From positions 1,612,001-1,676,000 of the forward strand of contig JAPFFF010000012.1 in the NCBI GenBank assembly GCA_039105265.1: a stretch of 64,000 nt of DNA, read 5' to 3'. The DNA is from Tritrichomonas musculus (taxonomy: Eukaryota > Parabasalia > Tritrichomonadida > Tritrichomonadidae). A program made the translations under genes and the position numbers. The notes beneath the pieces are model-generated. The model made no database searches and was not told where the DNA came from. It worked only from the letters and a program-made list of their open reading frames with translations. This document shows, one piece after another, positions 56,892 through 64,000 of this stretch (position 1 is the first letter of the stretch; every line of letters starts with the position of its first letter).

Positions 56892-56956
56892 GTGAAATCA
56901 TCGGCGCAGTTAGGTCTGGGCGACCGTTAAGGGCGCACAGCCTAACGTATACTACT
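56892..56956 (-). repeat. Polinton 1 right terminal inverted repeat (65 bp)
   Basis: The exact reverse complement of 15496-15560, ending ATACTACT. It is followed by the target duplication GAAAC (56957-56961). The same imperfect stem-loop is present at 56909-56946. Confidence 0.93.
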
Positions 56957-57464
56957 GAAACAATGAAACAAAATTGGATGAATGTTGAGAATCATGTTGT
57001 GGGAAATCACTCAATGTGTTTTCATCCACCAGAAAAGGGATACGTTTGGAAAAACGCTCTGACTTATACTGAGCTTCAGTATGATTTTCACAAGTTCACT
57101 CAAATTCGGATCAAGTTTTTGATAAAACTGATTCCAATTTGAATACGAACATTAATGAGAGTTTACACTCAGAAACGGCAAAGGTTGCGGACAAAAACAC
57201 GGCCTGGAGCAAAGATGGTTATGAAGGCCGTGTTTTTTATTCTTATTTAAAACATAATCGACCAGATGATTGTGCCCTTTTAATAAGAAAACGGAATAAT
57301 GTCTCCATTAAGAGACAGTCAAAGAACGAAGAGCTTTAAGAGAGACTCGAGCAACGCCTGAATTCCATAGGCAAGAATCTATTCGAAGAAAGAAATATAA
57401 AAGTTCAATGTCATCTAAGCCAGGCGATTACATTGGTGTGCCTTATTCACAATTGAATGAATAA
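56957..57464 (+). pseudogene. Kolobok/Mutator-like DDE transposase, 3' part
   Basis: This is the continuation of the transposase whose 5' part ends at 15495. The first frame reads MKQNWMNVENHVVGNHSMCF with HPPEKGYVWKNALTYTEL, then ends at 57142. The next frame (57139-57339) has NTNINESLHSETAKVADKNT, in which the E of NESLH fits the third acidic residue of the DDE triad, and GYEGRVFYSYLKHNRPDDCA. A third frame closes with GDYIGVPYSQLNE and stop at 57462-57464. So this plain DNA-transposon gene has two frameshifts in its 3' part besides the Polinton insertion. Confidence 0.65.
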
Positions 57465-58161
57465 AAACATCATTTAATAATCTTATTTCCATTTATTTAT
57501 TTAAATTATTAATAATTAAAGAAAAGATTTGAAATTGCATATTGTTCAAAATTTTGAAAAATCATAAAATTAATGAAATAACTATTTCATATATTATTAA
57601 AATTAATTTTGTTGCAATCAAATTGTTAATTATGAGCTAAATAGAAGATTAAAAAAGAATCAATAATTTCATATGTTTTTGGATAAATTAAATATTGTGA
57701 TAAATTATGCATATGAATTGTACTAATAATGATTTTTTATATTTAAAGCGATTAAATCGTTAATTTTGAGCTAAATAGTAATTATAAAATGAAATCATAG
57801 AATTAACCTTTTGGATAAAAAAAATCGAAATTCATTAAAAATAAAAATAAAATATTTCAATATTTCCATATAAAGATCATTTTTTGTTAGCAAGTTGCTC
57901 ATTCATTCCAAATTAATATTTAAAATTTTAAATATTTGCTTTTATAGAGAAAATATCCATCAATTGATGTGTTTGCGCTTTATATAGTAAGAAAAAGGAT
58001 TGGAATAATTGAAAACAAATATAATAGATATTTGAGATAAAATATGAATGGTTTAAAAAATTGAGAGAAAAACATACATTTTTTAAAACATAATTATCAC
58101 AATATCTTACTCAAAAAAATATAATAATATTTTAAAAATTTATTAATAAATTATATTTTCA
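57465..58161. other. AT-rich spacer with diverged duplication
   Basis: No gene is seen. Two diverged copies of a block containing GTTAATTTTGAGCTAAATAG / GTTAATTATGAGCTAAATAG lie near 57630 and 57762, about 130 bp apart, probably an old tandem duplication. A matching right end for the DNA transposon was not found. Confidence 0.5.
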
Positions 58162-58418
58162 GTGACTTGTACAAATGGCACTGAACCCTTAAGAAACTAT
58201 ATCATTGATTCAGAAAAATTCAAAATAGTTGATGGTGAACCACAGGACGAGGACCGTGTCAATGTTAATATGACTGACATCAACAATTATTATACTGACT
58301 TGGGAATGTGTGTCAACGGTGTTCCTGCCTCATTAGTTTTCAATATGGATGAGGCAGGACAAGATGAATACGTTGACACGCATTCCATGAAAATGATTGT
58401 CGATTCCTCATATATTAA
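58162..58418 (+). pseudogene. DDE_1/pogo-like transposase fragment joined to Polinton 3
   Basis: About 85 codons with VNVNMTDINNYYTDLGMCVN and VPASLVFNMDEAGQDEYVDT, the segment around the first catalytic Asp in the CENP-B/pogo-type DDE_1 family (vPas.ifNmDE.g). The frame passes without a stop into the capsid gene of Polinton 3 at about 58419. The fragment therefore is the flank into which, or against which, a partial Polinton was joined. Its 5' part is not visible in the AT-rich DNA to the left. Confidence 0.65.
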
Positions 58419-59211
58419 AGGAGCTAACAAGACTAAGGAAAGAGTTGACCGAACTATTTACAGTGATTGGAGAACTTGGAGTGTTGTTGATTATTCCATT
58501 GAAGAATGCGCGAGTATTATACCTTGTTTTGGTATTCATGAATCTGTATATACAGCACTTGTTCAAAGATATGCTAACCCACAACATCCACTTACATTCC
58601 CAACACAGATTATGTCATTTTTCACTTGTACAAGACCTCTTAATAATGAACAAGATAAAGCAACTATTACTATTACACCTAATTTTGTAGATAGTATGTT
58701 TTGCTTATTCCCACTCAAGCATACACATAAGACATACTTCAAGAATCCTCAGTTTGAAGCATTTCATATGAATTGTGGTAATTACAATAATATTCCTGCT
58801 AAAGCATTTAGTACTAATGGTCAAAAGGCAGATATCCTCGAATTTTGCCAGAATGCAATGAACATGAATGGAGAGCAAAATGGATTTAATAAAGAGGTTA
58901 TTGCAAGTTTAGCGAATGAGTATCAATATAATGAAAACCCAGCAGGCTATTATCCAAATGATAGGTCCTTATTCTTCATAGGTCTTCCTACTGAAACAGA
59001 TGGAACATATCAACAAGGTCTTTCAAGTCTTGCACCTATTAACTTCGAATTGATATGTAGCCAAAAGACAGATAATCCATTTAGACAGGAAGTAGATACA
59101 CCTCCATTATTATGCTTATTAACAGATATATCAATTAGTATCTTAATTAGACCAAATGGTATGCCACCATCAGTACGTATTGGTCCTTATGATTTAACAA
59201 CCCCTGAGTAA
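58419..59211 (+). pseudogene. Major capsid protein, C-terminal part (Polinton 3)
   Basis: This frame matches the Polinton 2 capsid protein from NKTKERVDRTIYSDWRTWSV to the end NGMPPSVRIGPYDLTTPE with few differences. The matching DNA begins at about 58419 (AGGAGCT), where both sequences share a few bases. It is followed at 8 bp by the capsid-linked small gene, as in the relatives. Confidence 0.85.
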
Positions 59212-59219
59212 AAAGAAGT

Positions 59220-59675
59220 ATGTTTTTTATGTTTTGGAAAATGTCGAATGATTATAGAAGCCCACAAGCTGAGATTGTTGGAAGAGAAGGTATGATGTAT
59301 AATGAAGCTACCATTAAAAATAAGGACTTAGAGTTTCAACATTTTGGTGTGTTCAGTAATACTAATACTTATTCTGTAACCTTCAACCCATATATTAATC
59401 GACCACCTACCCAGATTATTGAACATGAGGACCTTGTTAGATTTCCAGATACTCGAGAACATATAACCAAACCTGTTCGTGAACCTCCTGTTAGTATTAC
59501 AGATGGTGGTTTTTATAGTCATATAGGTGAAAAAGATAAACCAGTACCTCTCTTACCAAAATATCTTAAGAAGCCTGAGAAACCACCAATGCAAGGTAGA
59601 GCAAGAGAATATAATAAACAAGATATTCGATATGGACCTACACAACATATCTTTACCCAAAATAACATATATTAA
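59220..59675 (+). CDS. Conserved Polinton protein downstream of capsid (Polinton 3)
   Basis: A 151-codon frame; by comparison with the relatives (MSNDYRSP.AEIVGREGMM) the start is the internal ATG at 59241, giving 144 residues. It is nearly identical to the protein at 39192-39626 and ends YGPTQHIFTQNNIY. Pro-rich, no known domain; presumed virion role from its fixed place. Confidence 0.75.
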   Translation: MFFMFWKMSNDYRSPQAEIVGREGMMYNEATIKNKDLEFQHFGVFSNTNTYSVTFNPYINRPPTQIIEHEDLVRFPDTREHITKPVREPPVSITDGGFYSHIGEKDKPVPLLPKYLKKPEKPPMQGRAREYNKQDIRYGPTQHIFTQNNIY

Positions 59676-59699
59676 TTTTTTATTGAATTTTTTATCCAG

Positions 59700-60146
59700 A
59701 TGAAAATGACTACAAGAAACGTCTATGACTATATCAATGAACTTCTTGCAAAATGTGCTCCAAATACTAAACAATGTAATTTCTCGATACTTTGTGACAA
59801 GTACCCAATGAAAGCAGGAGAATGGAGCTATTTAGGTAAAGTACTTTATGTCTCAATCAAGGTAAAAGACAAGTGCCACAGATTTTATCCAGATAAGCTC
59901 AAAGAACTTGATCTTGACTCAATATTTATTAAGCCTAACTCAAGGAGAAAAATAACTGAAGATTTCGAAGAGTTCTGCATAAATGGAAACACTACCACTC
60001 AAGAGTATCAAGGAATAAAATACTACAACTACTCCATTGCAGCTACCCCTACAAGTCATAAACCAAAAATCGATGCTCTCAAGCAGAAATACCATATTGA
60101 GTCATTTGACATGTTTATTGGAGAACAGCTAGACTTAGTACTTTAA
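59700..60146 (+). CDS. Unknown extra protein (Polinton 3 only)
   Basis: The 148-residue protein is mixed helix/strand with five cysteines (CAPNTKQCNFSILCDKY), a WSYLGKVLYVSIKVKDKC core, and an acidic C-terminus (FDMFIGEQLDLVL). It lies between the capsid-linked gene and the MIKKR-family gene. In Polinton 2 those two neighbours are only 20 bp apart, so this gene was gained in one lineage or lost in the other. No domain is recognised. Confidence 0.7.
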   Translation: MKMTTRNVYDYINELLAKCAPNTKQCNFSILCDKYPMKAGEWSYLGKVLYVSIKVKDKCHRFYPDKLKELDLDSIFIKPNSRRKITEDFEEFCINGNTTTQEYQGIKYYNYSIAATPTSHKPKIDALKQKYHIESFDMFIGEQLDLVL

Positions 60147-60167
60147 GCCTATTTTTTCCCAACCTAA

Positions 60168-60699
60168 ATGATTAAGAAGAGGGGTACAACCAATGGAGTT
60201 CAAGCAAATGTATCTTTAGAACCATCAGCAGCTGCATCATCATCATCAAACATCAAACATCAACAACAACATTATTATTAATAAGAGAGATGATGGCAAG
60301 GAAGACATTGTTATGACAAGAGACATTGGAGTGCAAACTGAACCTGTTGAAGTTGAACCAGATGTACGTAATGTTATACTTGAAGCATATGCACAAATAC
60401 TACTTAATCAAGACAAAGCACTACTAGTTAACATTATATCAAAGAAATGCATCATAGTACCTATTGAATCTCTTAGCAACATCATCAAAGCAATACTACA
60501 TGTTAATGAGGTTGAAGTACAACTTAATGAAGATGTTGGATGTTGTGCAGCTAAGAGCAACCCAATAAGAAAGATTGATGCTATTAAGATTATTAAAGAT
60601 AATGGAGAGGTAGTCATTGACTTGAAACAAGTATATAATAAAGAATATAATGAGCTTGTTAATAATTCTCATGTATGCTTAAAATATTGTATAGTATAA
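60168..60699 (+). pseudogene. Conserved Polinton protein, MIKKR family (Polinton 3)
   Basis: This copy of the gene at 38647-39171 starts MIKKRGTTNGVQANVSLEPS and shares TRDIGVQTEPVEVE and KQVYNKEYNELVNNSH. About one break is apparent. It is followed by an A-rich tract at 60700-60770 with several poly(A) runs. Confidence 0.75.
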
Positions 60700-60777
60700 A
60701 AAAAAAAAAAAAAAAGACATATTAAAAAAAACTAAAAAAAAAAATTAAAAAAACTTAAAAAAAATTATTTTTTACTC

Positions 60778-61149
60778 TTACTCCTTGTCTTTTGGAGATG
60801 AAGCTTCTTGTTCATCATCATCTTCTTCTTCTTGTGTCTCTTGCGAGTCAGGCACTATCGGCACGTGAAAGCCAATAGATTTTGGTGTTGGAGATTGAGG
60901 AATCTTTTTATGATAAACCTCGCAAGTAGTGAGATTCATTTGAGAAAGTGCTTCAGCAATCTTGTTCAAGTTTGCTTGTATCAATGGGTCATAGATGACG
61001 CAGACAGTAGATGGTGTCGAGTTTATTATTTTTTGGTTGAACAGAAATATCACCTCTTTAATAGCATTGACCACTTCAACATGAGCATTTTTGATAGCAA
61101 GCTTTTGCTGTTTTTTGAATTCTTTGAAGTCATTTCCAGAACGAGACAT
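60778..61149 (-). CDS. Small helical protein with acidic tail (Polinton 3)
   Basis: A 123-residue protein, relative of 38257-38619, with the same helical body (NAIKEVIFLFNQKIINSTPS) and the tail SQETQEEEDDDEQEASSPKD. It diverges from the bZIP-like gene with a 76-bp spacer. Function unknown. Confidence 0.72.
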   Translation of the reverse strand: MSRSGNDFKEFKKQQKLAIKNAHVEVVNAIKEVIFLFNQKIINSTPSTVCVIYDPLIQANLNKIAEALSQMNLTTCEVYHKKIPQSPTPKSIGFHVPIVPDSQETQEEEDDDEQEASSPKDKE

Positions 61150-61225
61150 TTTAAAAAATGAAGTGATTTTGTTTGCGAATATTCAATTTTCAAAAATAAT
61201 TCAATTTTTTTTCTCGAATGAAATC

Positions 61226-61504
61226 ATGAGCCAAAATTTAGATTTGGGTGAGTTCAAGGAAACAGCTATCATCAAGAAGTTGAAGAAGTCCAAGAGTAAC
61301 AACAACCTCAAAAATATTGATACTGCAAAAACTGAAACAACAGAAAAACGTGGTAGAAAGCAAAAGTATGCAACAATTGAAGAACGAAATGAAGCACGTA
61401 AACAACAACAAAAGGCATATCGTGAAAGAAAGAAAAAAGAAGTACAAAGTATGAAGGAAAAAATAATGGCGTATGAAAGCAAAAAGGTATCACATGAAGA
61501 ATGA
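61226..61504 (+). CDS. bZIP-like basic protein (Polinton 3)
   Basis: From ATG 61226 (MSQNLDLGEFKETAIIKKLKK) the protein has 92 residues. It contains EKRGRKQKYATIEERNEARK and the basic region QQQKAYRERKKKEVQSMKEK. Compared with the Polinton 2 relative it has a slightly longer linker with NNNLKNIDTAKTE. The upstream extension of the frame is not supported by the relatives. The gene ends at the border of the array. Confidence 0.7.
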   Translation: MSQNLDLGEFKETAIIKKLKKSKSNNNLKNIDTAKTETTEKRGRKQKYATIEERNEARKQQQKAYRERKKKEVQSMKEKIMAYESKKVSHEE

Positions 61505-61800
61505 GGTATTACATGAGGAAATAGGTATCACATCAGGAAAAAGGTAGCTTATGAGGAGAAAGGTAGCTTATGAGGAAAAAGGTAGCTTATGAGGAAAAAG
61601 GTAGCTTATGAGGAGAAAGGTAGCTTATGAGGAAAAAGGTAGCTTATGAGGAAAAAGGTAGCTTATGAGGAAAATAGGTATCATATGAGGAAAAAGGTAG
61701 CTTATGAGGAAAAAGGTAGCTTATGAGGAAAAAGGTAGCTTATGAGGAAAAAGGTATCACATCAGGAAAAAGGTATCATATGAGGAAAAACAAGTAGATA
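61505..61800. repeat. Tandem-repeat array between convergent genes (Polinton 3)
   Basis: About fifteen 19-bp units with core GGTAGCTTATGAGGAAAAA and variants GGTATCACATCAGG and GGTATCATATGAGG. On the opposite strand these match the CCTCATAAGCTACC units of the Polinton 2 array. The second, GAGGTACTTG-type half of the Polinton 2 array is not seen except for a final ACAAGTA. Hence the array length and unit mix differ between two close copies. Confidence 0.92.
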
Positions 61801-61829
61801 AAAAAATTTTTTTTAGTTATTCATTTTTT

Positions 61830-62242
61830 TTTTGTAGTACATTGTGATGAACTTATTGTTTTTTCACTCTCTTATGAGTAAAGTGTTTCTTTGTTCAATC
61901 GAGGTGCCCGAAACCAAGTCGAGTAATAGATAGTTCATGACCAAAGAACATGTTGTACAAGTTAACAATATCTCTTGCAGGATAACAATCTTTTTCGGGG
62001 TTGTCAAACCATTCATCATACCTCTTTTTTTGTTTTGCTCGAAGTCGATGTGCATCATTTTCAAGAGCTTGAGCATGATTTTCACACATCGTTCTTAAAT
62101 TTGATGTATCATCTTCAAATTTTAGTTGAGATATTTTTTTCGACATGTTTATATTTATTTTGTAGTCGAATGAATCACGATCTTTAGGAGGTGTTTTTTT
62201 TTGTAAAATATCTTCTATTTTGTCTTCTTCTTCATTCATCAT
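61830..62242 (-). pseudogene. Small acidic conserved Polinton protein (Polinton 3)
   Basis: This copy of the gene at 37079-37504 starts MMNEEEDKIEDILQKKTPPK and includes ARDIVNLYNMFFGHELS. About one break is apparent. It faces the repeat array with its 3' end. Confidence 0.7.
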
Positions 62243-62433
62243 TAATAAAATAATAGTGATATTAATTAATATATTTTTTTTTTAAATTTCAATATATTTT
62301 ATTTTTTTTATTCAATTTTTGAATTTTTATAGTGTATTTAACTTTTTCAAAGAAAACTTTCCACCTTCGAGTTTTTCTACTAGATTTAAAATTTAGTGAT
62401 ATCAACTAGAAAATAGATCATTTTTATACTTGT
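62243..62433. promoter_or_regulatory. Shared divergent promoter region (Polinton 3)
   Basis: This 191-bp spacer between divergent genes matches 36887-37078 in Polinton 2 in inverted orientation, including CTTTTTCAAAGAAAA and the CCACCTTCGAGTTTTTCTAC block. The noncoding conservation points to regulatory content. Confidence 0.5.
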
Positions 62434-63786
62434 ATGTCATACAACTACAGCTCAGACAGCGATGTTAGTCTATTTGACTCGATCGAGCAATCGGGTCAAC
62501 AAGCTCCACCATCAGATCTGCCATCAGCTCCACTCACAGAAGATTGGCTCAAGAACATGACCCCAGAACAACTTGAATCCATGAGACAGTCCATCATGAA
62601 GCAGCAACAGCAGTTCGAGCAAGAAGCAGCAGCTAGATTGAAGAAGAAGCAAGAAGAAGAAGCAGCTGCTAGATTGAAGAAGAAGCAAGAAGAAGAAGAA
62701 GCAGCTAGATTGAAGAAGATGCAAGAAGAAGAAGCATTAGCAAGATTGAAGCAAGAAGACGATGCAAGAAGGAAGAATCCGTATGTTCCAATTTCAAATA
62801 AAGTATTTCCACCACCTCGCTCATATAATATAATACAAGTTCCTCCACCTCCTCCACCTCCTTCGAATCAACAAATACCGCCACCTCCAAGTGTTCTCGC
62901 GAGACCATCTGCATTTGCCGTGAATCAAAAACTCAGTACCAATCCAAAAGAAGAAACAAAGATAGAAGAAGAAGAAGAAGTTGATCATGAACAAGAACAA
63001 GAACCAGTTCACAGAGAATCATATAAGCCACCGAAAAGTGTTCATGAAATGAAAGTTAATGATGATTATAAGGAGGATAATGTTAAACCATTCGACTTTC
63101 GAGATGAAATGGATCGAATAAGAGAAGAAAATGAAAACTTGAAAGAACGAATAACGAAGTTGGAGGAGCGAATGACTGCTGTAGAATTTAACATTGAAGA
63201 CATAAATCACAATGCCGAAAATCTCAGGAAAGACATTGATGATAACGACATGTACACACTCGAGCTGATGAAATTAGACCTTGCTCCAAAAAAGGTGGCG
63301 AAGTACATTAACTGTGTTCACGATCTTAAGAAGGACGTGTCATATCTCAAAAATGCTCGACCATCTGGTTCTCCAACAGATGATTCATTTGCTGAAAAGT
63401 TGTCAAGAGTGAAATTGATGTGGACAGAAATTGATTATCTTCGAAACACATTGGACACTATTGAATCAAATGACAAGACAAAAACAGTAGATCAGACAAA
63501 ATTGTTCAAGTCCTATGGATGGAAGTTGTCCAATTGCGTTTATCGTCTTCAACCATGCTTATCACAAGAAGAGAAAGAGAAATTGGACAATGCATGCAGC
63601 TTCGAGAGAAATGGAAAGAAGCAATCACCGAAGCAAGTGCTGAAGGCCATGAAGCAATTCTGTGAAACGTTGGAGAAGAACGGATATCAACGGAACTCTG
63701 ACTTGAAGTTGAAAGGAAAAGAGTTCCAATATCATTTTCAACATCTCGATGATAATATCGTTGATGATGATGATTACCCCCAATAA
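62434..63786 (+). CDS. Coiled-coil protein with RLKKKQEEE repeats (Polinton 3)
   Basis: The 450-residue protein is the relative of 35471-36886. It starts MSYNYSSDSDVSLFDSIEQ and then carries a shorter repeat with units like AARLKKKQEEE instead of the KKQQQEEEE run. A Pro-rich linker and the helical domain (ENENLKERITKLEERMTAVE) follow; both end DDDDYPQ/DDNGYPQ-like. The frame looks whole. The role is unknown; the place upstream of POLB is conserved. Confidence 0.8.
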   Translation: MSYNYSSDSDVSLFDSIEQSGQQAPPSDLPSAPLTEDWLKNMTPEQLESMRQSIMKQQQQFEQEAAARLKKKQEEEAAARLKKKQEEEEAARLKKMQEEEALARLKQEDDARRKNPYVPISNKVFPPPRSYNIIQVPPPPPPPSNQQIPPPPSVLARPSAFAVNQKLSTNPKEETKIEEEEEVDHEQEQEPVHRESYKPPKSVHEMKVNDDYKEDNVKPFDFRDEMDRIREENENLKERITKLEERMTAVEFNIEDINHNAENLRKDIDDNDMYTLELMKLDLAPKKVAKYINCVHDLKKDVSYLKNARPSGSPTDDSFAEKLSRVKLMWTEIDYLRNTLDTIESNDKTKTVDQTKLFKSYGWKLSNCVYRLQPCLSQEEKEKLDNACSFERNGKKQSPKQVLKAMKQFCETLEKNGYQRNSDLKLKGKEFQYHFQHLDDNIVDDDDYPQ

Positions 63787-63868
63787 GATAGGTCATAACT
63801 AAAAAAATAATTTTTTAACTTTTTCTTTGTTTTTATTTTTATCGTTTCACTTTTATTTTATGTTAAAC

Positions 63869-64000
63869 ATGAACAAGGACATTGAAGATAATTTTTTAGA
63901 TGCTATTGGAGACGTCTATGCTGATACAAAATCACAGTTTCGTCGTGAATATAATCGACGTGCAAAACAATACCAAAAGAAAGACAAATTTAAAGAAGAA
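63869..64000 (+). CDS. POLB, 5' start only (Polinton 3, cut by window edge)
   Basis: The first 44 codons (MNKDIEDNFLDAIGDVYADT, then KSQFRREYNRRAKQYQKKDK) are almost identical to the start of the Polinton 2 polymerase at 35403. The gene runs off the window. The leader TTTCACTTTTATTTTATGTTAAAC before the ATG is conserved too, apart from one or two bases. Confidence 0.9.
   Translation, partial: MNKDIEDNFLDAIGDVYADTKSQFRREYNRRAKQYQKKDKFKEE

Larger units (their letters stand above)
15496..56956 (+). mobile_element. Polinton 1 (Maverick), hosting nested Polinton 2
   Basis: A Polinton bounded by identical 65-bp terminal inverted repeats that begin AGTAGT, with a 5-bp target duplication, inserted in a Kolobok-like transposase gene. 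The total span is 41.5 kb, of which 22.9 kb is the later insertion of Polinton 2, leaving about 18.5 kb of its own sequence. Parts in order: HUH/Rep-like, HNH, protease, unknown, candidate minor capsid, integrase, packaging ATPase, two small structural candidates, major capsid, three small genes, secreted-type cargo, SF3 helicase-primase, bZIP-like, repeat array, acidic protein and giant protein. Several genes are whole; about four breaks are apparent. It is older than Polinton 2, yet both termini are still identical, so it is not ancient. Confidence 0.92.
58419..64000 (+). mobile_element. Polinton 3 (Maverick), partial, continues beyond window
   Basis: A close relative of Polinton 2 in opposite orientation. 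It begins inside the capsid gene without a terminal repeat, abutting a pogo-like transposase fragment, and runs past the right border. Parts in order: capsid (part), capsid-linked small gene, an extra 148-residue gene, MIKKR-family gene, small acidic-tailed gene, bZIP-like gene, repeat array, acidic protein, coiled-coil protein and the start of POLB. About two breaks are apparent in addition to the missing left portion. High similarity to Polinton 2 suggests a recent copy. Confidence 0.9.

Noticed and set aside
15496-56956. The interrupted transposase and cargo genes as intron-containing genes
   Set aside because: The interruptions are whole elements with terminal repeats and target duplications; no trichomonad-type splice signals are seen at the borders.
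1-64000. tRNA, rRNA or other structural RNA genes
   Set aside because: I saw no convincing cloverleaf or rRNA-like stretch; a covariance search was not possible here.

Overview
The window looks like a parabasalid protist genome, most probably a Tritrichomonas-type trichomonad (an inference from content; no species marker such as rRNA is present). The signs are very AT-rich intergenic DNA, intronless genes with very short spacers, a two-repeat Myb protein, and above all several large Maverick/Polinton elements, which are typical of trichomonads.

Layout. Positions 1-5221 hold ordinary host genes: the end of an ABC-F ATPase, a seven-transmembrane GOST/Lung-7TM-like protein, an ERGIC3/Erv46-like cargo receptor and a Myb-like DNA-binding protein. 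Positions 5222-14701 are a gene-poor AT-rich stretch with remnants of plain DNA transposons: a TTAA-flanked miniature element, a TA-flanked 0.8-kb miniature element, another inverted-repeat pair, a pogo/Tigger-like DDE transposase remnant and a broken coding remnant. From 14702 a Kolobok/Mutator-like transposase gene starts; it is cut at 15495 and resumes at 56957 because a Polinton sits in it.

Polinton 1 spans 15496-56956 (identical 65-bp terminal inverted repeats, 5-bp target duplication GAAAC). It is itself interrupted by Polinton 2, 25559-48487 (long terminal inverted repeats, 5-bp duplication AATGA), so the order is Polinton 2 in Polinton 1 in a DNA transposon. A third copy, Polinton 3, starts near 58419 without a terminal repeat, joined to a DDE-transposase fragment, and runs off the right edge. 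Polintons 2 and 3 are close relatives; Polinton 1 is a distant relative.

The three elements share a backbone: HNH nuclease, Ulp1-like protease, candidate minor capsid protein, integrase, A32-type packaging ATPase, two small structural candidates, double-jelly-roll-type capsid protein, conserved small proteins, a bZIP-like basic protein, a tandem-repeat array, a small acidic protein, and a giant tryptophan-repeat/coiled-coil protein at the end (only the parts inside the window can be seen for Polinton 3). Polinton 2 carries a protein-primed family B polymerase with an OTU-like N-terminal signature. In Polinton 1 no such polymerase is visible; instead there is a small HUH/Rep-like protein beside the left terminus and a D5-like SF3 helicase-primase.

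Most interesting observations: the different replication set of Polinton 1; a tandem-repeat (iteron-like) array at the same gene position in all three elements although the Polinton 1 repeat differs in sequence, next to a bZIP-like gene, with ATGATTCAT palindromes in Polinton 1; and QT-core motifs resembling dynein light chain LC8 sites scattered through otherwise unrelated Polinton proteins.
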